Origin: Acanthochromis polyacanthus
Lineage: Eukaryota; Chordata; Actinopteri; Pomacentridae
DNA length: 64,000 nt
NCBI RefSeq assembly: GCF_021347895.1
Contig: NC_067117.1
Span: forward strand, 18,447,858 to 18,511,857
Direction: 5' to 3'
Shown here: positions 14,104 through 32,300 of the stretch, piece by piece
Numbering within the stretch: position 1 is the stretch's first letter
Layout: each line of letters opens with the position of its first letter
Notes under the pieces: generated by a model
What the model was told of the DNA's origin: nothing
Database searches by the model: none
The model's input: only the letters and a program-made list of their open reading frames with translations
Program-made: the position numbers and the translations under genes

Positions 14104-14654
14104 TAGCCTAGCCGCGCTAGACCCAGGTCTGAAGACACAAGGGTCTAGGAACTCTCGACAGGGAGGGAGGCGGGCTAAAAGGTTGTCTTTCAAATCACTC
14201 TGCAGCAGTTGGGTAGGTATACAACCAATCAGCGCAACGAATAGGCTGACGTAGTTCCTAGAGCGCTGGAAATCATATCCCGTCGGCATAAGTCCAAATA
14301 CGTCTTTCTTCTCAATGAAACACTTCAGTGCCGTCCTTTGTTTATCTTTCAAGTTGAATTTTAGCTTCAAATCTTTAAGGGCTGTGGCCAAAGCCGAGTC
14401 AAAAGATAACTGTTTATTGTGCGCAGCCATCTTCTTGTCTATCCTTGTTTATATGACTGTTTCCAGTTGTTTCTGTCAAAATCGTCGCGCCTCTGTCGTC
14501 ACTTAGTTACGCCCGCCTTCTGACTCTACACTTCATGGTGATTCGTCCGGCCAGTTTTAGGAGCATCCAACCTCGAGGCTTACCGAGGGTAACTAGACCC
14601 ACCCTGGCAGAGAATAAAATTCGTTTCTGTGGGTTGTCTAGTGCGGCTAAGCTA
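14104..14654 (-). mobile_element. TIR element with 9-bp TSD carrying a RecQ-like helicase fragment
   Basis: The element is 551 bp. Its 19-bp ends (TAGCCTAGCCGCGCTAGAC, and TAGCTTAGCCGCACTAGAC on the opposite strand) differ at two positions. It is flanked by a perfect 9-bp direct repeat, ACAAACTCT, at 14095-14103 and 14655-14663. A 9-bp duplication fits Mutator-like elements (8-9 bp for Merlin); hAT would give 8 and Tc1 TA. No transposase is present. The only recognisable coding text is the helicase fragment listed separately. It is clearly richer in GC and CpG than its surroundings, consistent with a recent arrival. Confidence 0.85.
14275..14430 (-). pseudogene. RecQ-like DNA helicase N-terminal fragment inside the TIR element
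   Basis: From the ATG at 14430 the minus strand reads MAAHNKQLSFDSALA and continues with LKFNLKDKQRTALKCFIEKK then DVFGLMPTGY. LKDKQRTALKCF...FGLMPTGY is the start of a RecQ/DEAD-type helicase core, reaching the first residues of the Walker A motif (family PTGYGKS). After PTGY the text departs from the family (DFQRSRNYV), about where an exon end would fall, and the frame runs on to 14083 through unrelated element sequence. Only about 52 residues of helicase remain, so it cannot be an active enzyme. It is either a captured host exon or the residue of a helicase gene carried by an autonomous relative. Confidence 0.75.
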
Positions 14655-14663
14655 ACAAACTCT

Positions 14664-21847
<7,184 letters not shown>

Positions 21848-22320
21848 ATATACCCAGCAGCCACAACATTAAAACCACCTGTCTAATGTTGTTTGAATCC
21901 CACTTGTAGCACCATAATAGGTCTGTTGGGGTGTCCTGGAATGTTTTCAAAGCGGATTTTTTGGGTCCTGTTGGGCCTCTCTGGATCAGGTTTGTTCCAG
22001 AGCATTTTGAGATTGTTGAATTCGACTGTGCTCTGAGGAATTTGGAGGCTGGGCCACTGCTTTGGCCATCATCAAGCTATTTTTGGGCTGTTTTTGTATT
22101 GTGAAAGAGTATATTGTCCCTCTGGAGAGACCACTGGCGTTAGAAAGTGCCATTATCGTTGTTGGTCTGCAACAATGTTTAGACGGATGGTTTTTGTCAA
22201 AGTGACATCCACATGAATGCCAGAACAAATGGTTTCCCAACAAAACATTTTCTTTACACCAAAATACCATTAATTTCATTAATTGTCAGTGGTTTTAATG
22301 TTGTTGCTGATTGGCATATA
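21848..22320 (-). mobile_element. Deleted Tc1-like element, second family, copy 1
   Basis: The left end (CAGCCACAACATTAAAACCA) and the right end read in reverse (CAGCAACAACATTAAAACCA) are inverted copies at TA sites. Internal landmarks GGAATTTGGAGGC, TCTGCAACAATGTTTAGACG and ACATCCACATGAATGCCAG occur in the reverse of a Tc1 transposase I recall from fish. About 1 kb of the expected transposase is missing, including most of the catalytic domain. Confidence 0.87.
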
Positions 22321-23308
22321 ATACTAATCGCATTTAAATTAGAGCTACCTAAATAATACGTTATTTGAGATGCATTTTTCCAATGACGCCTTTAAATCAG
22401 GTTGATTATATAAGGATTTACTGAATGATGCCTTCAATCTTCTCTTTTAAATGGCATCTAATGGCAATTAAATTCAATCAATGAATAAATCACTTGAAAA
22501 TATGTCACACCCTTGACTCCAAAATCAGCTTATTTTTTTTTAAAAATTGTGAATACATGTCCACCAGTCCAAGAAGTTGCCAATAACATCCTTTACATTT
22601 TGAAGGTAAATATAAGTATTCAAATGTTTTCTCTTAATGCTCTCCAAGGTGTAATATCAGAAATAGCAATGAGCACTGAATGCAGCACTGAAACGACTTC
22701 ACCTGGACTCCATAATAGCCCACTGATGATGATGATGGTGGCTGATAGATGTATAAAGACAAATTACAGGATACCCCATTAACACTACATTTTCCTCAGC
22801 CAGTGTGAGAGCACAAGCTGAGGAGCAATTTGGGTAATTTGGCTCTGCGCTTCTCCTTTTTCTTTAATAACAATAATTATCTGTGGAAAACATCTGTAGG
22901 ATGTGTTGTCTCCCTGCCTCCGTCCCTCTCTTTCTTTGTCTGATCAATGTCTTTTCCTCAGATCTGTTTCTAAATTGCTCAAGTTCCTTCTCGTCTTTCT
23001 CTTTTCCCTTCTTGTTGCTTCACTTTTTATCTCAACCTCTCGTCCTGTCTCTTACTCAGTTACTTTGCTCCTCAATGAGCATCTCCTTCTGTCTATTTTT
23101 ACAGGCCTCTGAATCCAAAGAAACCAAGTTTATAAGCTTTATATCTCATATTGTCCGCCCTCGAATGAACTAAGAAATGCACTTACACTGAAATCCAAGG
23201 CATTTTTCTCTGTCTTAACTCTCCACTTTGCACAGCATAGTGTTCCTCAATCACATTTGGAGTGGGGACATTGTGTCACCGAGTCAATTAGCTGAAGCTC
23301 CTACTCAC
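22321..23308. other. Copine intron; pyrimidine-rich stretch
   Basis: No gene or transposon. Roughly 22900-23110 is strongly CT-rich on the plus strand (purine-rich on the copine transcript), without a regular repeat unit. Confidence 0.5.
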
Positions 23309-23385
23309 CCCAGTGGTTTCTCCAGTCGACTGGCTGGTGATCCAACAATCTCACCAAGAGTGCAGAACATCTGACCCAAAAAGTC
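23309..23385 (-). CDS. cpne5: Copine exon E: end of C2A
   Basis: This 77-bp exon is preceded by CCCTCAG and followed by GTGAGTA. It reads [15 protein letters not shown] then [10 protein letters not shown] plus GG of a Gly codon. The next exon should begin with one base completing Gly and continue into a PGKKCGTIIL-type segment. I looked for that downstream (towards position 1) on the minus strand and did not find it. Either the next intron exceeds 23 kb or a small exon was missed. Confidence 0.94.
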
Positions 23386-26300
23386 CTGAGGGAAGGTAGC
23401 AGCGAAGAAAAGAATGGATGAAAGGAAGGAGGAAGACATGGTTGTGGACGTGAAATAGAAAGTCAAAAAAAATCAGGGTTTAGTCAGAAATAAAATCTAA
23501 TCCCAAGAATAATCCATTATTTTATAATTATGTCCTTACACAACAAAACTGCATTCTCAATTACGTTTTGAGGGAAACGTAAACGGTAACGTATTTTTGT
23601 GAAAAAAGCAGTATTTTCACCATTTTTGTGACTGTCGTACTGTTGTTCCTCTTCAGAAAACCAATCATATAATAGATGGAGTGGATTTGTCACCATGGCA
23701 ACTTCAAACATGTTGTGAAAGTTATGTATTTTAACCAAACTTATGTTTTTTGTTTTCCTGAAACTAACCATATAGTTTTGGTGCTGAAACCTAATAAAGT
23801 TAAGCCAAAGAACAGTGTGAACCCCAGTGTCCTGGGTGAAACTTCAGTTATGGACTCATGACTCCTCCTCCCTTCCAACCCCTAATGCAGACTGTTTGGC
23901 TCTTTGACACCATAAGTGTTTCCACTGATTTGTACGTTTACCTTTTAGGGAATATTTATGTTTCTTTTAATGTGCAAATGATACTGCAGTTTAGCTGTGT
24001 AGGAACATCATTTTTGTGAGAAAGGGTTGTCTACTACCACTGGAATTCATGCAAATTAAAATTTGTTTTGTTTCCAGAAGCTTGTTATCTCAGGCTCATT
24101 CACATTTGCAGGTTGAACTTTCAACAAATTAGTGTGTACATCCATAATTGTAGTCAGCAAAACAATGATTTATGGTGTGACATCTATCAAAACAACAAAA
24201 TTAAAGGGAGAAGTGATCTATTAAACTATAGTTAAAATAGTTCTCTTCAATGTGTGACATCATGTCCAGTTTTGGTGTGAAATGTAAAGAAAGTTTGTGG
24301 AACGGAACTGAAATGTAGCCTAGAAGGCTATGTCTGCATGATAAGCACGATTTATTGCAGTGGTTCCCAACTGATATCCATTCAGGGTCCAAAATTTCCA
24401 TTAAAATCAGGTCATGGTCCACACATCGGCCAACTTAACACCCATTCAGTTTATTTTCATTCATCCATTCCACCTGCCAGTAGACTCAAACCTAGAGGCG
24501 TCCTGCTGTTGGGAGACAGACCCCACTCCTGTGCAACTATGAAATTTTATTTCAAAAAAATTCAAACTTAAATTAAAGTAAGTACAAGAAAGAAGGAGCT
24601 TTGTCGTTAGAAAGAGCAATTAGGACTTAAAACGAACATTAAAAAAAACAAAAAAAAAACGATCCCAGCTGACTTGGGAGGAAGGCAGGGGACACCCTGG
24701 ACAGGTCACCAGTCTATCACAAGGCTACATATACAGACAATCACACTCACATTCACACCTATGGACAATTCAGAATAATCAGTTAACCTCAGCAGATTTT
24801 TGGACTCTGGGAGGCAGTTAGAGAACCTGGAGAAAACTCACGTATGCACAGGAAGAACATGCAAACTCCACAGTACAGCCCCTATTACAACAATCAATAG
24901 AAACACTATTTGAAAGGGTAACAAACTTTGAAACATGGCCAGAAACAATAGCCTACTTGTACCAGCTGTGCCTCTGCTTCAAAATAAAAGCGTCAGATAT
25001 TTCAAAGTATTTTTTCAACCAAAATAATTATGACCCACTCAGAATGTGCCCACAGCCCATTATTGGACCACAACTCACTTGTTGGAAACCACTGCTTTAA
25101 TGAATTGTAATGGATGACAGACAAATGGGAGAAGATGGAGGTAATCAATCCACTTTGGATGATTGAAACATTATAAACAACAGTGTAGGGCAATGATATA
25201 AAGACCTAGTAGAAACAGAGTGACTTAGCTTCAGTTCTAATCATGCCGTTGTCTAGACAAAAGTCTCCCAGCACTGATCAGGTTCATCAGACTCCCAGTT
25301 TTTGAGAGGAAAGGCAAATAATCTTGCCATGTATTTAGTTTCAGCAGAGTCTTTTCTGAACTAATCACAGCCAGGATGTGGGACAACGAAAACCAAAAGT
25401 TGTTAACTTTGGCCTTGGCAGACAGGGCACACTGAATAATTCATCACTGGGCTGTAGTGTGTTTCACTTCAGTGAGTCTCCATTCTCTTATGCCTACTGA
25501 ATCCATGAAAGAGCCTGGAGAATCTCATAATCTTGACTGTGTTATAAAAACCACTGAAAGACATAACGGCTAAATATTTCTCTTCACATTATGGCCATTG
25601 TGCAGCTCATTGAGACTGCAACAATAGCTAGGAGCTGCACAGATGGCCTAGTTTGGCTTTGAGCTGTTTTATTCTGATCAGTGACACCATCTTTCCTCCT
25701 GAGTGGAGGATCATTAATGTGAGACAGCAGCCATGCAGTGTCAGTGTGAGAGAGACGCTGGGACCTACGTTGAGCTCTGCGGGCTTCCAGAAAAGTTGGG
25801 CGGCAGCAGCAACAACAATAACAACAGAGCACATCATATACCAAGACACAACACTAAACCTAGCACTCCTAGCACTGCTCAAGATGGCGAAGTGTGAGCA
25901 GAAAGAAAACAACATGCTGTGCCAAAACTAAGAGCAGAAGCACGATGCAGGTGGAATTAAAGCAAGAGATGGAAAAAGGCAAACCCCAGTTATCCAAATA
26001 CATCAAATAATCATCCAGACCGATTATTTTGGTACCAAACATTCGTCAATGCTTTCTGTTACCATAGTTTCCAGTCATGCGAATAAAATCATCTCATGTT
26101 TTCCAGGTGAAACTATATAATCATATATTGCTAAAAATGGAAACTAATGGTTAGAAGCATTACATGAGTTTTTCTACTTGTTTGTGCGGCAAGTTATTGC
26201 ACAGTGTGTGTCACTGCAGTGCCACTACAACAAATAAAAAAATAAGATTATGAAAGACTCAATCATGGACACTATAGGTGAATATATGTATAAACTGCAT

Positions 26301-29300
26301 ATTTATAGCACAATTACAACATAGATAACACTTAAGGCCTAAAAAAAAGAAAGAAAACAGTCTGTTTAAAGAGAAAAATAAAGATTTGTATTTGGATACT
26401 TTTCTGATCAGGCAATAAAAGGGATTTGCTCTATTCCATCTAGGGGAAAAAACATGCAGCAGGCAACACCCAGTTCAAACAAGCAGAAACAGAAAACCTA
26501 AGGATTTCCAACATTTGACCACCGATAAAAGAGGTTGTACCATTTTCAATCATGACAAAACTTTATTAAACCAAGCAAGTTTTTTTGTTGTTTGTTTTTG
26601 TTTCCTTTTCTCTCCTTTTCTTTTTCAGACCAATTCAAGCCAATAATTCAGACTGTACTCAAGACTAGCTTCCATTTATCTGTGGTTCAAGAATAAAATA
26701 AGTATGTCTACTCACATGTTTGGACAGGTCTGGGCTTTTGGAGTCAACATCATACCTGAAATGAAACAAAATAAAAGCAGAAAAGCTGTTTTTACTTCAA
26801 AAACTATGAGGGGACCCTTATCTAAGTGGAGTCATTTTAACTGATGTGCTCTAAAAGAAACAATTTAAAATGAGAACTGGTGATCTGCCATTACTGGAAG
26901 GAGAACAAATGTACTCTCAGTACACTGCACTCATCTTGCATCTTTTTGTTTTTGAAGTTAAAGGACATCCAGGGAAGAGAATCAGTCTGACAGTAATTGG
27001 GGATAAATTAAAATGAAACTAACCAGTTAAAGCAGGATAACGGAATACAGGAAAGTAAGACCATATTTTGATGTGCTAAACTGAAAACTGCAACGTGGAA
27101 TGAGGTACTGTAGGTGAGCTTCATGAGGGGAAAAAACATGGAAGGTAATCATATGTGTAAATTCCAAATGAGGCGAGATAAAAGCAACTCAGATCTTGGT
27201 ACCCTTTCAGATGTTACTATTTGTGGTGTAGAGTAACCGTGGAAAGGTTCAACAAGACCTTTTCCGTACTAATAAGAGGTGGGCCTGAGTGGATTTGCAT
27301 GTGAAAATAAGGCAATGAAGGTGAGGGAAATAGGGGATATGTCATGTGTCAACATGAACACCTGATGAAACGATGGCTCCTGTTCAACATGAACTCAATC
27401 AGGTACAAATGCAGAGTAATATTCTGAATAGAAGCAAATCAGATTTTTTTAAGTCATTTGTAATCTTCAGCTTAAGTATTAATTGAAAGGAAAGATCAAA
27501 TTATAGGAATTGCTTATTTTTTGTTTGTTTTTTTACAGTGATGGCACTGGATAGGATATAAAGGCGACTAGTGTTAAGGGTCGTTCTGCTGAAAGAAGTT
27601 TTAATCAAATGTTTGTTTTTGTGATTCTGAAATTAAATGAATTTCATACATGAAAGAACTGACCAAACTACGACGAAATAAGATGGGAGACATTCTTTGT
27701 ATCCAGCCTCTTTAAAACTGGCAGTTAAACCTGCAAGTTGGCCAACATCACAGTCCATCTAAAAGAATGATGATGTTATTTTTAAGAATGCTACTTGTCT
27801 AAGAAAAAATAGATAGAATGGGGCTTAAAAATCCCTGGGAGACAATCTGACTGTGTGTGTTACAGAAATTAAGTAATCAGCATCAAGATTGGTGCTGCAT
27901 AGAGGTAAAGTCCTGTGTGCCCCACTGAATTTTTCTGGGTAAAATCTGTGTACAGCAGTCAGTGGCAAGAGACAAATCATTTTACAAACCTATTTGAATT
28001 GTGCCATGAATTACAAATATGACATTTGTGAATTTGAATAATCGTTTTGTGAGTCAAGAAAGTCACAGTTTGCTGTAAAGGCAGAAAGGTACTCTCTATG
28101 CATTTTTAATACACATCACAAACACAAGGCGGTTACCCTGGCAGTCACCCCGTTCTTCCAGAATGAGTGAAAAAGTACCTCACAGTTTCACGCTTCAATT
28201 CAATTCCGGCCAGTTCATGTTAGCTTTATTTATATAGTGTCAAACCATAACATAAGTTATCTTAAGGCACTTCACAGAGTAACGTAAAGACCTTACAGTA
28301 ATATATTATAGAGAGAAACTAAGATTTCCTTTAAGCAGCTTGTGTCATGATGAAAGTGTTATGGAAAATTTTATTAGGCTCTACCCAGTCCGATTTTTAC
28401 AGAAAAGTGGCCAGTGTGTTACATCAGGCATGAGGTCACCATGTTCAGTTTCTGTCAAATTTAAAAGAAAGCCTTGCGTGCACAAAAGGGAATTATGTCA
28501 CAAGACTAATTATTAGGGGCTCGGGCATGAAATGCCAGAGGCCCTATTGCTCTCCCGCCGGGCTTCTTATTAGGGGCTCGGGCATGAAATGCCAGAGGCC
28601 CTATTGCTCTCTCTCTGGGCTTCTTATTATTCTTCTTCTTCCGCCTAAAACTTTGGCTCGCTACTCCTCCCAGGGCTTTGAGAAATCACACACAAATTAT
28701 ATATCAGCTTGTGTGGTTTTGTCGGGAATCGATGGCTATCTATTTTCTAAGACATTCATTCATATTTGCCAGAGTTATGAGCAAAAAACTGCATTAATTT
28801 TCCACATACACATGAATGGGATTACTGAATCACTCAGAGTGAAGACTCACCTGTTTTCACAACGCCACTGCTTCGCCATACTTTCACCTAGAAACGTCAT
28901 TTAACCATCAAAACGTAGTGATTTCTCTTGTCTACGCAGGGATGTATTTTATGTCAAGCTGACATTTACAGTTTTTGCTCAGTGAGTCCTCAAAAAAGTG
29001 AAAATTCTCAAAATCTGCTCTCTTTAGAGTGTGTCACGTGACTCCGCAGAGTGCAGGAGAGATGCAAAATCCGCCTAAAACTTTCACGATTGAATCGCTC
29101 TCACGACCAAACCATAAATGCTAGGGAAATGAAATTCGCCCAGATTGTAGACAATTTTCCTGGGATTCAAATGAATCCAAGTTTGAAGACCTTGCTCTTT
29201 TTGAAGTGAAATGACAGGCAGCAGTTTACAGCAAAGTCGCACCGTTCTCTCCATAGGCGCCCATGCAAACTGAATCATCTGGCTCATGGAGGGAGAGTGT

Positions 29301-32300
29301 TTTTAAAATCGCCGGCGCTCGGTCATTTCTCACAATATCTGGAAAATAATTACATTTCTGGTTAGCCACAGGCTTGCTCTCGCTAACGGTCATCTCACTT
29401 TTCAGCTGGGATTAATGGTTATTCCGTAATTACCGACAGAACGCGACGTTGCGCTCCCGTTAACAAACACTGCTGTAAGCAGCATGTCTGCCACTCAATA
29501 AGTTTTACACATAAACATGAATGGGATTACTGAATCACTAAGAGTGAAGACTCACCTGTTTTCACAACGCCACTGCTTCGCCATACTTTAACCTAGAAAC
29601 GTCATCTAACCATCAAAACGTAGTGATTTTTCTTGTCTACGCAGGGATGTATTTCATGTGATGCTGACATTTACAGTTTTTGCTCAGTGAGTCCTCAAAA
29701 AAGTGAAAATTCCGCTCGGTCATTTCTCACAATATCTGGAAAATAATTACATTTCTGGTTAGCCACAGGCTTGCTCTCGCTAACGGTCATCTCACTTTTC
29801 AGCTGGGATTAATGGTTATTCCGTAATTACCGACAGAACGCGACGTTGCGCTCCCGTTAACAAACACTGCTGTAAGCAGCATGTCTGTCACTCAATAAGT
29901 TTTACACATAAACATGAATGGGATTACTGAATCACTAAGAGTGAAGACTCACCTGTTTCCACAACGCCACTGCTTCGCCATACTTTAACCTAGAAACGTC
30001 ATCTAACCATCAAAACGTAGTGATTTTTCTTGTCTACGCAGGGATGTATTTCATGTGATGCTGACATTTACAGTTTTTGCTCAGTGAGTCCTCAAAAAAG
30101 TGAAAATTCTCAAAATCTGCTCTCTCTAGAGTGTGTAACGTGACTTTGTAGAGTGGAGCAGAGATGCAAAATCCGCCTAAAACTTTCACGATTGAATCAC
30201 TCTCACGACCAAACCATAAATGCTAGGGAAATGAAATTGGCCAAGATTGTAGACAATTTTCCTGGGATTCAAATGAATCCAAGTTTGAAGACCTTGCTGT
30301 TTTTGAAGTGAAATGAAAGGCAGCAGTTTACAGCAAAGTCGCACCGTTATCTCCATAGGCGCCCATGCAAACTGAATCATCTGGATCATGGAGGGAGAGT
30401 GTTTCTAAAATCGCCGGGGCTCGGTGATTTCTAACAATATCTGGAAAATAATTAGATTTCTGGTTAGCCACAGGCTTCCTCTCGTTCACGGTCATCTCAC
30501 TTTTAAGCTGGGATTAACGGTTATTCCGTAATTACTGACAGAACGCGAAATCGCGCCGTGCTGAGAACCAGGAAGTAAAACTAACACTTGAAATGGGGCA
30601 AGATATGCTTGGCAGTATCAGTCACTGATAGGTGAATGGAGTGGACGCTCGGTTTTGGTGGGAGCGCCAGGGGTTGAAATCACGGTTGTGATTTTTTTCC
30701 TGCAGATCTTCCATTTTTTCTCTAAGTCATGTTTTATGACGTGGTTCGTCAGAATTTGACCTACACACTTCATTTTAGTCTTAAAAACACCCAAATCTCG
30801 TCTTTTCAGGCATGTATATATATATTGTGATGCTGGGATCTATGCTTTTCAATACATAATTTCACCTACACACTTCATTTAGTCTTAAAAAAAACAAGCT
30901 CTTGTTTTCAGCCATGGATATATTGTGATGGTGAGATTTATGGTTTCTAATACAGAAGCATCAAAAAAAACCCTGTCTTGAGCAACAAACAAACAAAAAA
31001 AACCCTTTCAGGAGATGTGGTACAGTGGAACAGAGGGGTGACTAGGTTTAAAGGAGAGGGGGGCTTAGCACCCAGCTGATGCATAGGATGTGAACACACA
31101 TTTCATTTGACAGCTAACAAAAACCTCTCTGGGTGGGATTTATGGTTTCTCATAAAGAAGCATCCAAAAAACCCCTGTCTTCAGCAACAAACAAACAAAA
31201 AAAACCCTCTCAGGCAATGTGGTAGAGTGTAACAGAGGCGTCACTCGGTTTAAAGGAGAGGGGGGCTTAGCCCCCAGGTGATGCATAGGATGTGAACACA
31301 CATTTAAGATGGCCGGACGGGTGGAAGGCCCGACGGGTGGACGGCCCGAGCCCCTCCCACGATTTCCGTATGCGGGAATTGTCTAGTTATTTTTTTTTTG
31401 TTTTTGTTTTATTATTCTTCTTCCGCCTAAAACTTTGGCTCGCTACTCCTCCCAGGGCTTTGACAAATCACACACAAATTATATATCAGCTTGTGTGGTT
31501 TTATCGGGAATCGATGGCTATCTATTTTCTAAGACATTCATTCATATTTGCCAGAGTTATGAGCAAAAAACTGCATTAATTTTCCACATACACATGAATG
31601 GGATTACTGAATCACTCAGAGTGAAGACTCACCTGTTTTCACAACGCCACTGCTTCGCCATACTTTCACCTAGAAACGTCATTTAACCATCAAAACGTAG
31701 TGATTTCTCTTGTCTACGCAGGGATGTATTTTATGTCATGCTGACATTTACAGGTTTTGCTCAGTGAGTCCTCAAAAAAGTGAAAATTCTCAAAATCTGC
31801 TCTCTCTAGAGTGTGTCACGTGACTTGGGAGAGTGGAGCAGAGATGCAAAATCCGCCTAAAACTTTCACGATTGAATCGCTCTCACGACCAAACCATAAA
31901 TGCTAGGGAAATGAAATTCGCCCAGATTGTAGACAATTTTCCTGGGATTCAAATGAATCCAAGTTTGAAGACCTTGCTCTTTCTGAAGTGAAATGACAGG
32001 CAGCAGTTTACAGCAAAGTCGCACCGTTCTCTCCATAGGCGCCCATGCAAACTGAATCATCTGGCTCATGGAGGGAGAGTGTGTTTTTGAATCGCCGCCG
32101 CTCGGTCATTTCTCACAATATCTGGAAAATAATTACATTTCTGGTTAGCCACAGGCTTCCTCTCGCTCACGGTTATGTCACTTTTCAGCTGAGATTAACG
32201 GTTATTCCGTAATTACCGCCATAACGCGACATCGCGCCGTGCTGAGAACCAGGAAGTAAAACTAACACTTCAAATGGGGCAAGATACGCTTGCCAGTATC

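Larger units (their letters stand above)
28511..31386 (+). mobile_element. Helentron/HINE-like rolling-circle element, copy A
   Basis: The left end TATTAGGGGCTCGGGC carries a hairpin (GGCAT-GAA-ATGCC). The right end has the inverted motif GCCCGAGCCCC, then a hairpin (ATTTCCGT-ATGCGGGAAT, imperfect), then CTAG followed by TT. Non-identical terminal inverted motifs, hairpins, a 3' CTRR and insertion at TT fit Helentron/Helitron2 non-autonomous elements (HINEs). There is no Rep/helicase reading frame. The copy is enlarged by a 57-bp duplication of its 5' end and an internal 397-bp tandem duplication. Confidence 0.68.

Noticed and set aside
25804..25830. CAG/CAA repeat as a polyglutamine coding tract
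   Set aside because: Short, imperfect and in intronic context without exon borders.
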